The translations under genes were made by a program, and so were the position numbers. The notes beneath the pieces are model-generated. The model was not told where the DNA came from. It was given only the letters and a program-made list of their open reading frames with translations, and did no database searches. Shown here in pieces: positions 55,418 through 64,000 of a stretch of DNA of 64,000 nt (position 1 is the first letter of the stretch; each line of letters starts with the position of its first letter). Source of the DNA: DASRLE01 sp963825315 (GTDB taxonomy: Bacteria > Verrucomicrobiota > Verrucomicrobiia > Limisphaerales > Palsa-1400); contig CAWGST010000005.1 in the NCBI GenBank assembly GCA_963825315.1, forward strand, positions 62,001 to 126,000. The letters run 5' to 3'.

Positions 55418-56392
55418 ATGAACGCAAAAATTATTATCGCGAGTCTGTGCTTCGCCTGCCGTCCAGGGAGGCGAAGCCAGTTGCGGCGCGCGGATCAGCG
55501 GCGGCGAAAAGGGATCGCTCCTTTTGGATTCACGCTCATCGAATTGCTGGTGGTCATCGCCATCATCGCCATCCTGGCGGCGATGCTGCTGCCGGCTCTG
55601 GCCAAGGCCAAAGCGCAGGCGCAAGGCATCCAGTGCATGAGCAACGAGAAGCAATTAACCACGGGCTGGATCATGTACACGGGTGACAATAAAAACCGCC
55701 TCGCGCCCAATGGCGATGAAGCCAACCAGCCTTCCAGTCCTACCGATCCAACAGCGCTGCCTGGCGGCATCAATTCGCAATGGTGCCCGGGCCGGCAGGA
55801 TGTGGCAAATGATCTCAGTCCAGGCACCTCCTTTGCGAAAAATGTGGGCGTTCAGTATATCCAATTGGGCCTGATCTACCCCTATGTCAATAATCCGGCG
55901 GTTTTTAAATGTCCGGCGGATCATAGTGCTATAAACCTGACCGGCGGTACCTTGCCTCATGTCCGCAGCATGTCAATGAACACATGGTTAAGCCCGATTT
56001 CGCCCTGGCCTGGTGGTAATGGCGTCCCCAGCCCGGTTGCGTGTTTCTACAAGGACTCAGATTTGGGGAAAATGGGCGCCAGCCAAACCTGGGTGTTCGT
56101 TGACGAGAATCCTCAAAGCATTAACGACGGGTCTTTTATTTGCGATCCTGCTCCCGGACTGAATACCGTTTGGCATGATTGCCCGGCCTCGTATCACAAT
56201 GGTGCCGGCGGAATTTCTTTTGCCGACGGGCACGCTCAGATCCACAAGTGGAGTGATTACACGGTGTTGGTAAAATGGTCGGTGGCGATTCCAATGGGCA
56301 ATCCCAGTTACACGACGCTCGCTCCCACCCAAAATCCTCCAATAGACCTGAATTGGCTGCAGACCAATAGCACATACGTGCTTGCGCAATAA
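55418..56392 (+). CDS. Prepilin-like secreted protein
   Basis: A 324-residue protein with a long basic leader, then GFTLIELLVVIAIIAILAAM (predicted cleavage G37/F38, E42 at mature position five). The body has CMSNEKQLTTGWIMYTGDNK and ends near FADGHAQIHKW, the phrase typical of this large family. It is a relative of the 36304-37065 protein. The start ATG 55418 lies 47 bp behind the large secreted-protein gene. The GH16 gene follows on the same strand, so all three may form one unit. Confidence 0.85.
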   Translation: MNAKIIIASLCFACRPGRRSQLRRADQRRRKGIAPFGFTLIELLVVIAIIAILAAMLLPALAKAKAQAQGIQCMSNEKQLTTGWIMYTGDNKNRLAPNGDEANQPSSPTDPTALPGGINSQWCPGRQDVANDLSPGTSFAKNVGVQYIQLGLIYPYVNNPAVFKCPADHSAINLTGGTLPHVRSMSMNTWLSPISPWPGGNGVPSPVACFYKDSDLGKMGASQTWVFVDENPQSINDGSFICDPAPGLNTVWHDCPASYHNGAGGISFADGHAQIHKWSDYTVLVKWSVAIPMGNPSYTTLAPTQNPPIDLNWLQTNSTYVLAQ

Positions 56393-56462
56393 GGCGCCGG
56401 GAGGTCGCATATATGGCGTAAGTCCATTAATGAAGTCGCATTTGCAACCAAAATGGATTAGC

Positions 56463-58772
56463 ATGATTCAAATGCGGCTTCTGTTCAAAACCAGTCTGGC
56501 TATTGTCGTTGGCTTAATGTTGCCGGCGCCGCTCGTCCGCGCCACGGACCTGCTGACGAACCCCGGCTTCGAGGCGGATCCACAAGGACAAACCAGCGTC
56601 ATTTTTGGCTGGAATTCTTATGGCGGCTCGTCGGGCAATGTTTGGAGCGAGACGTCCGCCGCCATCGCTCATGGCGGAACCAATTATTTAAAGGTTTATC
56701 AAGCGAAAGTTCAGGCCCAATTACTCGATGTCAATTTTATTGACGATTCCCTCAACGTGGACTACGGCGGCGGCAATGTCCCTGCGCCTGCTACGACTCA
56801 AATGTCAGGCGCTGCGGTGATTGGTTCACCGGGTGACATTTGGAATAGCTTGGGCGGCTTTAACTATTCACCTTGGCCAACTGGCCCCAGTTTGACCACT
56901 GGATATTTGGAATACACAGATGGCTCCGCTGCGGGGGTTACGCTGAGTTTGTCGGCGCCAAGTGCCACATATGATGCTAATGCCGTAAATTGGGGCAATC
57001 ACAGCCCATTTTCATGGACTTCCTACGCTAACGAAGGCGCTGGTATTGGCTACCCGGCCACCCCATATGCAGCCTTGATGGCGACTTGTCTCGTCGCCGA
57101 TTCTGCTGCTGCAAACGGATTTGTCACACTCAGCGGTCTTACGCCCGACGGGGTTTACAATTTGTACACTTATAACGCGAGTGATCAGAATGAGGCTGGC
57201 GGGAGATTGAGTTCGTTCACGGTCAATGGCGTCACCCAGACCTCGACTTACGACGGCGCCACCAGCACCCTCGTCAACGGGGTTGACTTTCTTGAGTTTG
57301 CCGGAGTCAAGGCTTCCGCGGGCGGGAATCTGACCATGAACTTTGGCAGCTTGGGTGTTGGCGAAAGTGATTTCAATGGTTTCCAACTTCAAGCTGCAAT
57401 TGTCTCAGAGGCCGGCACATACGGCGTTTATCAGGACAACCTTTCCGGCCCTGGCGCCGTCTATGCCGCCGACGGCTGGGCGTACACCAGCGCATCGGAC
57501 ACTCTGGCCGGCCAGAACGCCGCCTGGATCGAAGTCACCTTCCGGGATGCCAGCGCAAATATTCTTGCTCTCTACCGTTCCGCGCTCATCACCACCAATG
57601 CCGTCGCCACCGGAACCTTTCCGAAAAACACGTGGATCGACCTGCCCATCACCAATCAATACAACCCCAACTCCTACGCCATCACCAATCACACCGCCGC
57701 CCTCGTCGCTCCCGCCGGCACCAGTTTTGTCCGCTATCAAATCACCTTCCAAGGCGGCGCTCTCTATAGCGCCGGCTCGGTGTATTTCGATGACTTGACC
57801 CTGACGCAAACGGCGGGCGGGCCGCAAGGCAATTGGAACATCGTCTGGAGCGACGAATTCAACGGCGCCTCCATTTCCCCGACCAACTGGACCTTCGAGA
57901 TCGGCAACGGCAGCGGCGGCTGGGGCAACAACGAACAGGAGTATTACACCAGCCTGCCCCAGAATGCCTACGTTTCCAACGGCCTTCTCCACATCGTCGG
58001 CCTTAACCAATCCTACGACGGCTACAGTTACACCTCCGCCCGCATGAAATCCGAGGGTCTCTTCACCGCCTTATACGGACGCTTTGCCTTCCGCGTCAAA
58101 CTGCCCGCCGGCCAGGGCCTCTGGCCCGCCTTATGGATGATGCCGGAGGATTCCGTTTACGGCGGCTGGGCGGCTTCCGGCGAAATCGACGTGATGGAAA
58201 ACATTGGCAGCATCCCAACCAATGTCTTCGGCACCTTGCACTTCGGCGGCCCCTATCCGGACAATACCCAATCCTACGGGCTGTCCTACAATTTCCTGCC
58301 CGGCGCTTCGGTGACCAATTTCAACATTTACCTCCTGGAATGGACGACCAATGCCATCAACTGGTACATTAACGGCCAACTTTACGAAACCCAGACCAGT
58401 TGGTGGAGCTCCAGCACCACCGACAACAGCACCATCAATCCCTATCCAGCTCCCTTCAACAAACCGTTCTACATCATCATGAACCTGGCCATCGGCGGCA
58501 CCTTGGGCGGGACCATTAACAACTCCATCTTCCCGTGCGACATGCAGGTCGATTACGTCCGCCTTTACAACCTGACCGCGCCCCTCCAGCTCACCAGCAG
58601 CCTGAGCGGCGGGAAGTTATTATTGACGTGGCCCTCAAACATCGTCTGCCACCTCGAATCCACCACCAACCTGTCCGTGGCGTCCGCTTGGACCAACGTG
58701 GCCGGCGCGGTCACGCCGTTTTCTGTTACGCCTCCCTCCACCGCTGTTTTCTACCGTCTGGCTTCCCCATGA
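56463..58772 (+). CDS. GH16 beta-glucanase with interrupted CBM
   Basis: A 769-residue secreted enzyme. Signal peptide MIQMRLLFKTSLAIVVGLML, then a carbohydrate-binding-type sandwich starting DLLTNPGFEADPQG. After AHGGTNYLKVYQA the shared domain of about 226 residues is inserted (56721-57398), and the sandwich resumes TYGVYQDNLSGPGAVYAADG through SVYFDDLTLTQT. The GH16 domain follows, with the catalytic motif E574-I-D576-V-M-E579 in SGEIDVMENIG and many aromatic residues, as in laminarinases. The usual C-terminal tail (LTWPSNIVCHLESTTNLSVA) ends it. Substrate: beta-1,3-glucan or mixed glucan. ATG 56463 is preferred; 56430 is also possible. Confidence 0.9.
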   Translation: MIQMRLLFKTSLAIVVGLMLPAPLVRATDLLTNPGFEADPQGQTSVIFGWNSYGGSSGNVWSETSAAIAHGGTNYLKVYQAKVQAQLLDVNFIDDSLNVDYGGGNVPAPATTQMSGAAVIGSPGDIWNSLGGFNYSPWPTGPSLTTGYLEYTDGSAAGVTLSLSAPSATYDANAVNWGNHSPFSWTSYANEGAGIGYPATPYAALMATCLVADSAAANGFVTLSGLTPDGVYNLYTYNASDQNEAGGRLSSFTVNGVTQTSTYDGATSTLVNGVDFLEFAGVKASAGGNLTMNFGSLGVGESDFNGFQLQAAIVSEAGTYGVYQDNLSGPGAVYAADGWAYTSASDTLAGQNAAWIEVTFRDASANILALYRSALITTNAVATGTFPKNTWIDLPITNQYNPNSYAITNHTAALVAPAGTSFVRYQITFQGGALYSAGSVYFDDLTLTQTAGGPQGNWNIVWSDEFNGASISPTNWTFEIGNGSGGWGNNEQEYYTSLPQNAYVSNGLLHIVGLNQSYDGYSYTSARMKSEGLFTALYGRFAFRVKLPAGQGLWPALWMMPEDSVYGGWAASGEIDVMENIGSIPTNVFGTLHFGGPYPDNTQSYGLSYNFLPGASVTNFNIYLLEWTTNAINWYINGQLYETQTSWWSSSTTDNSTINPYPAPFNKPFYIIMNLAIGGTLGGTINNSIFPCDMQVDYVRLYNLTAPLQLTSSLSGGKLLLTWPSNIVCHLESTTNLSVASAWTNVAGAVTPFSVTPPSTAVFYRLASP
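56721..57398 (+). repeat. Shared 226-residue domain, copy B (inside CBM)
   Basis: Encodes LLDVNFIDDSLNVDYGGG through ESDFNGFQLQAA. Lies between two halves of the carbohydrate-binding sandwich of the GH16 protein. Confidence 0.8.
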
Positions 58773-58869
58773 GCGGCCCGCCCGGCTTAACGTCAGGAAT
58801 GGGGCGGGAACGCGACGTTTTGAGGATCGCGCCCCTCCCATGCTGGCCAGCTCATGGCTGATAAATTCG

Positions 58870-61824
58870 CTATCGGATTCCCGAATGCTTCATGCGTACC
58901 GAGTAAAGCGACGTTCGGGCCGCAATGAAAAGCGTCTTGTGGTCGGCGTCTCCAAACACCAATTGCACCGGTCGTTCAGGAACTTCGATGGTGTCAATTA
59001 GTTTGCCGGCAGGGTCATACACATAGATTTGGCCGGCGGCGATATACACGTTGCCGCGCGAATCCACCGTCACACCTTCGCCGCCTTGTTCTGCAAACAG
59101 CCGGAAATTTTTCAAACTTCCGGCCGGGTTCACGTCAGCGGCCCACGTTCTAAGTTCGGATTCGACGGTGACATAACAAGGTTTGCCCGGCACGACTTTG
59201 TCCAAGCCAAAGGAGCGGATCTGCGGACTTGATTCAACGCCCCAACTGGTTGCTCCATTTAAAAAGTCCTCGCCTGCGGGCAGCACGGTGGTCCTGTCGG
59301 GTGAAATAAAATTGGCAACCGGATGGGAAAGGGAATCGCGATTCAAGCGCCAGTCGCTGACGGGCAAGTATAAACTCTTTCCCGACCGCTCGGCGACAGC
59401 TTCAGGTTTCAGTAGCGTGACTTTGCCACTCGAATTCAATGCATAAACCACGCCACGGCCCGCGTAGGAAATGACCATCAAGTTGCCCGCCTGGTCCACG
59501 GCCAGGTTGACGGGTTCCAGGGGATAATCGCTGACGGTGGAGAGCTGTCGCGACGAGGGGTTCCACTCATAAATCCGTTGCCAATGTGCATCCACGAAAT
59601 AGAAATCGCCGCGCGGCCCGACGGCGCCTCCGGAGATATTCAAAAAGCCACCCGCGAGTTTCTGCACCTTCGCGCCGCGCGCGACGACCGGTGAAGGCAC
59701 GGCCGCCTTGGGGCGAGGGGCCTGACCTGAAATGTCCAGCCACGCGAAGTCACGTTGGCGGATCTCAATGTCATGGGTCTGGTCGTAAACGGCGGAATCA
59801 AAACTCACCTTGCTGTTGCTGTCGCAGTGTAGATTGCGGAAATGGATATCCTGCGAGTTGGATACCTTGACGGCCCACGGAAAAGGTTGGAAGGAACTAA
59901 TGACACGGTAGGAGTGGAAATTAGCGAAGGTAATGTCGCGAGACGAATCAATTTCAATCGGCAGGGCGAAGCCGCCCTCGCCCCGCTCTTCCTCCGTCTG
60001 CAACGCGTAAAAGCGCCAACCCGCTGCGTTCTTTACCTGGATTTCGTTGCGAACGTGGTGTTCGATCGAGACCTGGTAGGCCCGGCCTTCAGTCTCAGTA
60101 TCAGATACGACCATGCCAGCTTGGGCAAAGGTCGATGGGGTCCAAATATCGAGGAACGTGCCGCCACCGCCATCGGTAACCCACAGGCTGGGATATTGGG
60201 TGTCCCAATGACGACTGGGATCGGGGTCGGCCGTGTGGTTGTCGTTGTACGGTTTCTCGCGGGAGCCATCCGGCCTTGGCGTGCCGTGCCCGCCAAGGAA
60301 TCGAACGTCGTTCATCATCGAACCGGAGCCGGCCTTCCAGAGAGCCGCGACCGCACGCCGATTGTTCCCGCTCGTAAAAAGCCCGATGCCGATTATAATG
60401 TTTTTGCCGCCTTTTGGCGCTTCCAGCAAAGCTTTGGGGCTGCCGATACCTTGATAAGCCGGCGTGCCGTCCGGCAAAATAATCTGCGTTGCGCCCGGAT
60501 GCAGTCCGATCAATGTCGTGTCGGGTCGCAGCTCTAATGTGTCACGCACGATGTAAAACCCTGAAGGCAGGTAAATGGCGCGGTGGTCCGCAATCGCTTT
60601 CTGTAATACGTCAGTGTCGTCGGTGTGGCCGTCCCCTTTGGCGCCCAAATCACGCAAGTTCACCCATGTGTCGCAAGCAGGCAGGGGAGCCAAATCAGAG
60701 GCAACGGTTGGCGACATCGTGGCCTGCGGCGCGGCGTCGAAATGGGTTTCGATTTCCAGCCCGGCTCCGATGTCGGCATAATGGAGTCCGTGGGAAAAAT
60801 TCGTTACCGCATAAATTTCCGCAGGGGCGGCAAAGCGTTTGCCGCTATCACGCAACGCGGCAAAGACCGGCACATTGCGACAGGTAACTCCTTCCATATT
60901 GATTTCATTGCGAGGGCTTTTCTCCATCCCCAAAATGAATGCCGGACCGGAAATGTCTTCGAGGCGGGCGTCCTTGACCCAAAGTTCGTCCGCCCATTCA
61001 GGTTCTATTTCAACGGCCGTTGGCACATGCCGGAAGTGCGGGCGAATGAGCGTGAGTCCGGCTTCGTGTTCGAGAATCGCGGCTTCACGTTGGCCTTCAA
61101 ATGAACAGTCAATGAGCGTGAACTGCCAGCCGGGCGAAGGTTTTGACGTCCAAATGGCGTGGGTGCCGCCGAAGAAATAAACGTCCTCGACCACATTCCC
61201 GCCCTCATGGATGCCAGCCAGCGCGGAGCCGAGACGGAAACCCATGTGAGCGAGGAAACAGTGTTGGGCATAGTGCGCCCGCACGGCGACCGCGCCCGGG
61301 TTTCCGTCCTCAACCTCCACATCAATATTGGCGAGCGCCGAATAAAAAGTACCAGGGTTGGCGTCTGGGACAAAACCGTTGCCAGCCTGCAGATTCCGCG
61401 GACGCCTTCCAGCGAAAAAGACCATGACCTTCTCATGCGACGCATCCCCGAAACCTGGTGTGTTGGCGGGCAGGACAATAACCGGACGTTCGTCACCGTA
61501 GCCAATCAACCGGATGGCGGGCCAAATATAAAGAGTATCACTGATGCGATATCGCCCCGGTGCGAGCAAAACAATTCCTTGGCCAGCGGTCTCCTGAACT
61601 TGATTAACCGCTTTCTGCAATGCGGCGGTGTCGTCACCTCCGGATGGAGTAAGGTAAACTGCCCTGGAATCTTCCAACCGCTGCGTGTAAAATGAAGCTG
61701 ACCAGGCCGATGCCGCAAAGACAAAGAAGAGCGGAACCAAAAATGACAACCCCAGTCTCCTCGAGAGTTCCTTGACGGCTAAATCTTTGACTGTAAATTT
61801 TTTAATATCCACGGGAAGGCGCAA
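58870..61824 (-). CDS. GH55-like double beta-helix protein with propeller tail
   Basis: A 984-residue secreted protein with an N-terminal signal (LSFLVPLFFVFAASAWSA). Two pectate-lyase-3-type right-handed beta-helices follow, the first starting SGGDDTAALQKAVNQ (about residue 60), the second LGAKGDGHTDDTDVLQKAIA (about residue 400). This duplication is the hallmark of GH55 exo-beta-1,3-glucanases. The last 250 residues (VGPRGDFYFVDAHWQRIYEW; GGEGVTVDSRGNVYIAAGQI) form an SMP-30/NHL-type beta-propeller. Substrate is most likely beta-1,3-glucan; rhamnogalacturonan is an alternative. The frame starts at TTG 61824; GTG 61812 is another option. The IS3 element begins 94 bp upstream, so its promoter may be altered. 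Confidence 0.75.
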   Translation of the reverse strand: MRLPVDIKKFTVKDLAVKELSRRLGLSFLVPLFFVFAASAWSASFYTQRLEDSRAVYLTPSGGDDTAALQKAVNQVQETAGQGIVLLAPGRYRISDTLYIWPAIRLIGYGDERPVIVLPANTPGFGDASHEKVMVFFAGRRPRNLQAGNGFVPDANPGTFYSALANIDVEVEDGNPGAVAVRAHYAQHCFLAHMGFRLGSALAGIHEGGNVVEDVYFFGGTHAIWTSKPSPGWQFTLIDCSFEGQREAAILEHEAGLTLIRPHFRHVPTAVEIEPEWADELWVKDARLEDISGPAFILGMEKSPRNEINMEGVTCRNVPVFAALRDSGKRFAAPAEIYAVTNFSHGLHYADIGAGLEIETHFDAAPQATMSPTVASDLAPLPACDTWVNLRDLGAKGDGHTDDTDVLQKAIADHRAIYLPSGFYIVRDTLELRPDTTLIGLHPGATQIILPDGTPAYQGIGSPKALLEAPKGGKNIIIGIGLFTSGNNRRAVAALWKAGSGSMMNDVRFLGGHGTPRPDGSREKPYNDNHTADPDPSRHWDTQYPSLWVTDGGGGTFLDIWTPSTFAQAGMVVSDTETEGRAYQVSIEHHVRNEIQVKNAAGWRFYALQTEEERGEGGFALPIEIDSSRDITFANFHSYRVISSFQPFPWAVKVSNSQDIHFRNLHCDSNSKVSFDSAVYDQTHDIEIRQRDFAWLDISGQAPRPKAAVPSPVVARGAKVQKLAGGFLNISGGAVGPRGDFYFVDAHWQRIYEWNPSSRQLSTVSDYPLEPVNLAVDQAGNLMVISYAGRGVVYALNSSGKVTLLKPEAVAERSGKSLYLPVSDWRLNRDSLSHPVANFISPDRTTVLPAGEDFLNGATSWGVESSPQIRSFGLDKVVPGKPCYVTVESELRTWAADVNPAGSLKNFRLFAEQGGEGVTVDSRGNVYIAAGQIYVYDPAGKLIDTIEVPERPVQLVFGDADHKTLFIAARTSLYSVRMKHSGIR

Positions 61825-62171
61825 GAATAATCAAAACAGCTTCATCATTAAAGATATTTATGTCGGGCCGGGAGCAAAATGAGACAGGCGCGAGTTCAAA
61901 AGGAGACACCTGATATTTGAGGTGGACCCCATCATTTAGACCACGAAGCGCATAAATTAAGATGGACTCCTTCGATCTGTTGTCATATATGTTTCTTGTT
62001 GTCTCTTGCCTGATTTGCGCTTCAAAGAACTTTCGAAAAGAGAGAACGAACCTTCGTTGATTCCAGTCCGCTCTCCCTCTCCGTTTTGTTAGCACCTCTA
62101 TTCTTACCGCCGTAGGCGGTCTGTTTTCAAGTCTTTTCTGTGAGTGGCTTTGCGGGCGCGCCAGCGGCTGC

Positions 62172-63095
62172 CTACACCCTTTCTGCGCCTCTTCCGGGTT
62201 GCGGTTGCATCGCTTCCAAGGTCGCCGGCTTGGCGCCGTAGGAGTCGGGCGCCCGATAGACTTCCGAGGGCGTCGTGTAGCCCAGCGCCTGGTGGGGCCG
62301 CTCGTCATTGTAACTGTCAAACCATTTTCCCAGCCCGCGTCCGGCGTCCAAGCCGCCGCTGTAATCCTGGAGGTAGATGTCCTCATACTTGACGCTCCGC
62401 CAGAGCCGTTCGATGAAACGGTTGTCCAGCCACCGTTTGCGCCCGTCCATGCTCACGTCCACTCCGGCCGATTGCACCGCGTCGATAAACACCGGCGAGG
62501 TGAATTGCGAACCCTGATCGGTGTTGGAGATCAATGGTGCCTGGCGTCCCTGCCGCAACGCCATTTCCCAAGCGTCCACACAGAAGGCCGTGTCCATCGT
62601 GTTGCTCAACCGCCAGCCCAGCACGCGGCGACTCCACCAATCCATCACCGCCACCAAATACATAAACCCCGTGGCCATAGGAACATAGGTGATGTCCGAA
62701 CACCAGACCTGATCCGGCCCCGTGACCACCAAATCTCTCAACAGATACGGAAAAATCTGGTGTCCCGGCCCGGGCAGGCTGGTGCGCGGCCTGGCGTAGA
62801 TCGCTTCGATCCCCATCAAGCGCAACAGCCGCCGCACCCGCTTGCGATTGATGGCCCATCCCTGCTGGCGCAACAGCACGGTCAACTTGCGGCTCCCATA
62901 AACCGGATGCTCTAAATGCATCTGGTCCAACTGCCGCATCAGCCCCAGGTTCTCCTCCGTCTCCGCACAGGCCAGGTAATAATACGTGCCGCGGCAGACC
63001 TCCAACAGCTCGCACTGATGGCGCACGCTCACCTTCGCATCTGGACCGACCAGTTCGTCCAAGCATGTTAAAGACCCATCTGTTTGGATTTTTTT
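62172..63095 (-). CDS. IS3 transposase orfB
   Basis: The catalytic half, read in the -1 frame after a run of nine A (63097-63089, minus strand). The family phrases are ELLEVCRGTYYYLACAETEE, VYGSRKLTVLLRQQGWAINR and LLRLMGIEAIYARPRTSLPG. The catalytic triad is D in WCSDITYVPM, D in NTDQGSQFTS and E in FIERLWRSVKYE. The C-terminus ERPHQALGYTTPSEVY is also typical. The fused OrfAB is the active transposase. The frame remains open back to 63230, but that part lies inside orfA. Confidence 0.92.
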   Translation of the reverse strand, partial: KKIQTDGSLTCLDELVGPDAKVSVRHQCELLEVCRGTYYYLACAETEENLGLMRQLDQMHLEHPVYGSRKLTVLLRQQGWAINRKRVRRLLRLMGIEAIYARPRTSLPGPGHQIFPYLLRDLVVTGPDQVWCSDITYVPMATGFMYLVAVMDWWSRRVLGWRLSNTMDTAFCVDAWEMALRQGRQAPLISNTDQGSQFTSPVFIDAVQSAGVDVSMDGRKRWLDNRFIERLWRSVKYEDIYLQDYSGGLDAGRGLGKWFDSYNDERPHQALGYTTPSEVYRAPDSYGAKPATLEAMQPQPGRGAERV

Positions 63096-63358
63096 TTGAG
63101 CCAGTCCAGGTCCACGGTCAACTGCCCAATCTTTTGATGCAACTGCGCGATCAATTCCTCCTGATCCTCGTGGCCCGCCGCACCCGCCTCGAACAACTCC
63201 GGCAACCGGTCCCGAATGGTGGCTTTCCATTGCGTGACCTGCGTCGGATGCACCGCGTACTCTCGCGCCAGTTGCGCAACCGTCTTAAGCCCCAACAGGG
63301 CTTCGAATCCCACTTTGGCTTTGAAGGCACTACTGTGCCGTTTGCGTTTTGCTTTCAT
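63068..63358 (-). CDS. IS3 transposase orfA
   Basis: A 96-residue helix-turn-helix protein: MKAKRKRHSSAFKAKVGFEA, LKTVAQLAREYAVHPTQVTQ, then a leucine-rich helix LIAQLHQKIGQLTVDLDWLK. Ends near KKKSKQMGL, at the A9 run where a programmed -1 frameshift leads into orfB. ATG 63358 is the best start. Confidence 0.92.
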   Translation of the reverse strand: MKAKRKRHSSAFKAKVGFEALLGLKTVAQLAREYAVHPTQVTQWKATIRDRLPELFEAGAAGHEDQEELIAQLHQKIGQLTVDLDWLKKKSKQMGL

Positions 63359-63548
63359 CGATCTGCTTTCTCTCATCAGATCGGTAAAAGTCCATCTTAA
63401 CCACTGGTCTAGTTTTTGGGGTCCACCTCAATTTTCAATTGCGTTCAATCAGTAAACGATTATGTTGCAACCAGAAATGCGCAGTATGCCTTCCAAACTG
63501 GCAATCAATATCAGAGGCAAAATCAGCCCTGTTCAAAAAGGAGTTAAT

Positions 63549-64000
63549 ATGTTCTTTTCAAGTTTATTTGAGCAATGCCCCAACACCGGAAAGATACGCG
63601 GCATGAACAAGAGCGCATGGCCAAAATGGGCCCTGCTTTTTGCCGGATTGGCCGCATGCGTATGGTATCTGTTCCGTGTCATTCCAAAGCCGTCCCGCGC
63701 GGCGTATCCCTGCCTGCGCGCGGCCGCGCCCCTGCGGATCGGCTTTCTGGCGTATTGTGCCGCTTTTGGGGGATATGCATTTTTATTGGCAAAGGCCAAG
63801 TCGCTTTTAAGGACAAAACGGCATTCCCGGGCCGGCCTCTTTTTTGTGGTGTTCATTTTTCTCGGGAGCGATGCGCGCGTATCTTTTGCGGCGTCCGGCA
63901 CGCCCAAGGGGATTTTCCCCGGCCGCGTCGCATGGGTGTATAACACCAATGCGGCATTATGGACCGGCGCGGGAAACTACTGGGACGCGTCCGTCAATCC
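63549..64000 (+). CDS. DUF362-type protein, 3' end outside window
   Basis: The frame is open to the right edge (150 codons seen). AAGGAG lies six bases ahead of the ATG. There is a basic N-terminus, then membrane segments at about 27-44 (WALLFAGLAACVWYLF) and 61-78 (RIGFLAYCAAFGGYAFLL), and another at about 96-108. The phrase TPKGIFPGRVAWVYNTNAAL continuing to YWDASVNP is how DUF362 proteins of Verrucomicrobia begin their soluble part; DUF362 proteins are linked with iron-sulfur clusters. The gene follows the IS3 element by 118 bp. Family assignment is from that short phrase only. Confidence 0.6.
   Translation, partial: MFFSSLFEQCPNTGKIRGMNKSAWPKWALLFAGLAACVWYLFRVIPKPSRAAYPCLRAAAPLRIGFLAYCAAFGGYAFLLAKAKSLLRTKRHSRAGLFFVVFIFLGSDARVSFAASGTPKGIFPGRVAWVYNTNAALWTGAGNYWDASVN

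Larger units (their letters stand above)
61918..63430 (-). mobile_element. IS3-family insertion sequence with target duplication
   Basis: The 1513-bp element is bounded by inverted repeats tgaggtggacccc (61918-61930) and ggggtccacctca (63418-63430), with further similarity inward. The 3-bp duplication ATT flanks it (61915-61917 and 63431-63433). It contains orfA and orfB, both complete. Confidence 0.93.

Overview
The window looks like chromosomal DNA of a free-living, polysaccharide-degrading bacterium of the phylum Verrucomicrobia, most like the Limisphaerales/Pedosphaera type. That placement is an inference. It rests on secreted proteins with a C-terminal beta-sandwich tail, orphan prepilin-like proteins with a near-invariant FTLIELLVVIAIIAILAAML segment, a VPEPSS sorting tail, histidine kinases with long periplasmic beta-rich sensors, many weak or non-ATG starts, and high GC. 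No rRNA or ribosomal protein gene is present to fix the taxonomy.

Layout. (1) 1-6441: the end of a multiheme cytochrome c, a Tat-exported aldo/keto reductase, a GH105/88-type unsaturated uronyl hydrolase, a GH79-like glycosidase and a small membrane protein. (2) 6442-10829: a gene graveyard with a RhuM-like remnant, a possible transposase tail, an IS1182-type element with exact 20-bp ends and a frameshifted transposase, and an IS630-related miniature element. (3) 10830-17233: an arabinose operon read right to left, araA, araB, a sodium:sugar symporter and a SEC-C protein. (4) 17441-20133: a secreted beta-sandwich protein and RtcB. (5) 20444-28559: an integrative element of about 8 kb inserted in the 3' end of tRNA-Arg(TCG). 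It has 48-bp att repeats (47/48 identical), a tyrosine integrase, an excisionase-like HTH, a DUF3631 helicase-like protein, a DUF5681 protein, a Sel1-repeat protein and several unknowns. (6) 28681-29684: a complete IS630 copy.

(7) 29801-36203: a sugar-porter MFS gene, a GH2/GH5-like lipoprotein or secreted glycosidase, and a 1152-residue protein of unknown function, all on the minus strand. (8) 36304-51168: a prepilin-like protein, a frameshifted carbohydrate-binding protein, two separate NarL-type two-component systems (39397-42557 and 48302-51168), a VPEPSS protein, an SGNH/TPR protein and a GH3 beta-glucosidase. (9) 51513-61824: a 1285-residue multidomain secreted protein, a prepilin-like protein, a GH16 beta-glucanase, and a GH55-like double beta-helix protein with a beta-propeller tail. 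(10) 61918-63430: a complete IS3 element with a 3-bp target duplication. The window then ends in a DUF362-type gene that runs off the edge.

Taken together the host genes describe capture and hydrolysis of plant or algal polysaccharides. Substrates suggested are pectin side chains and arabinan (GH105, GH79-like, AraA/AraB, symporter) and beta-glucans (GH3, GH16, GH55, carbohydrate-binding domains), with two sensor kinases that may respond to polymer fragments. The most unusual items are a domain of about 225 residues shared by two neighbouring secreted proteins, which in the GH16 protein appears to split a carbohydrate-binding module, and the small satellite-like element in tRNA-Arg.
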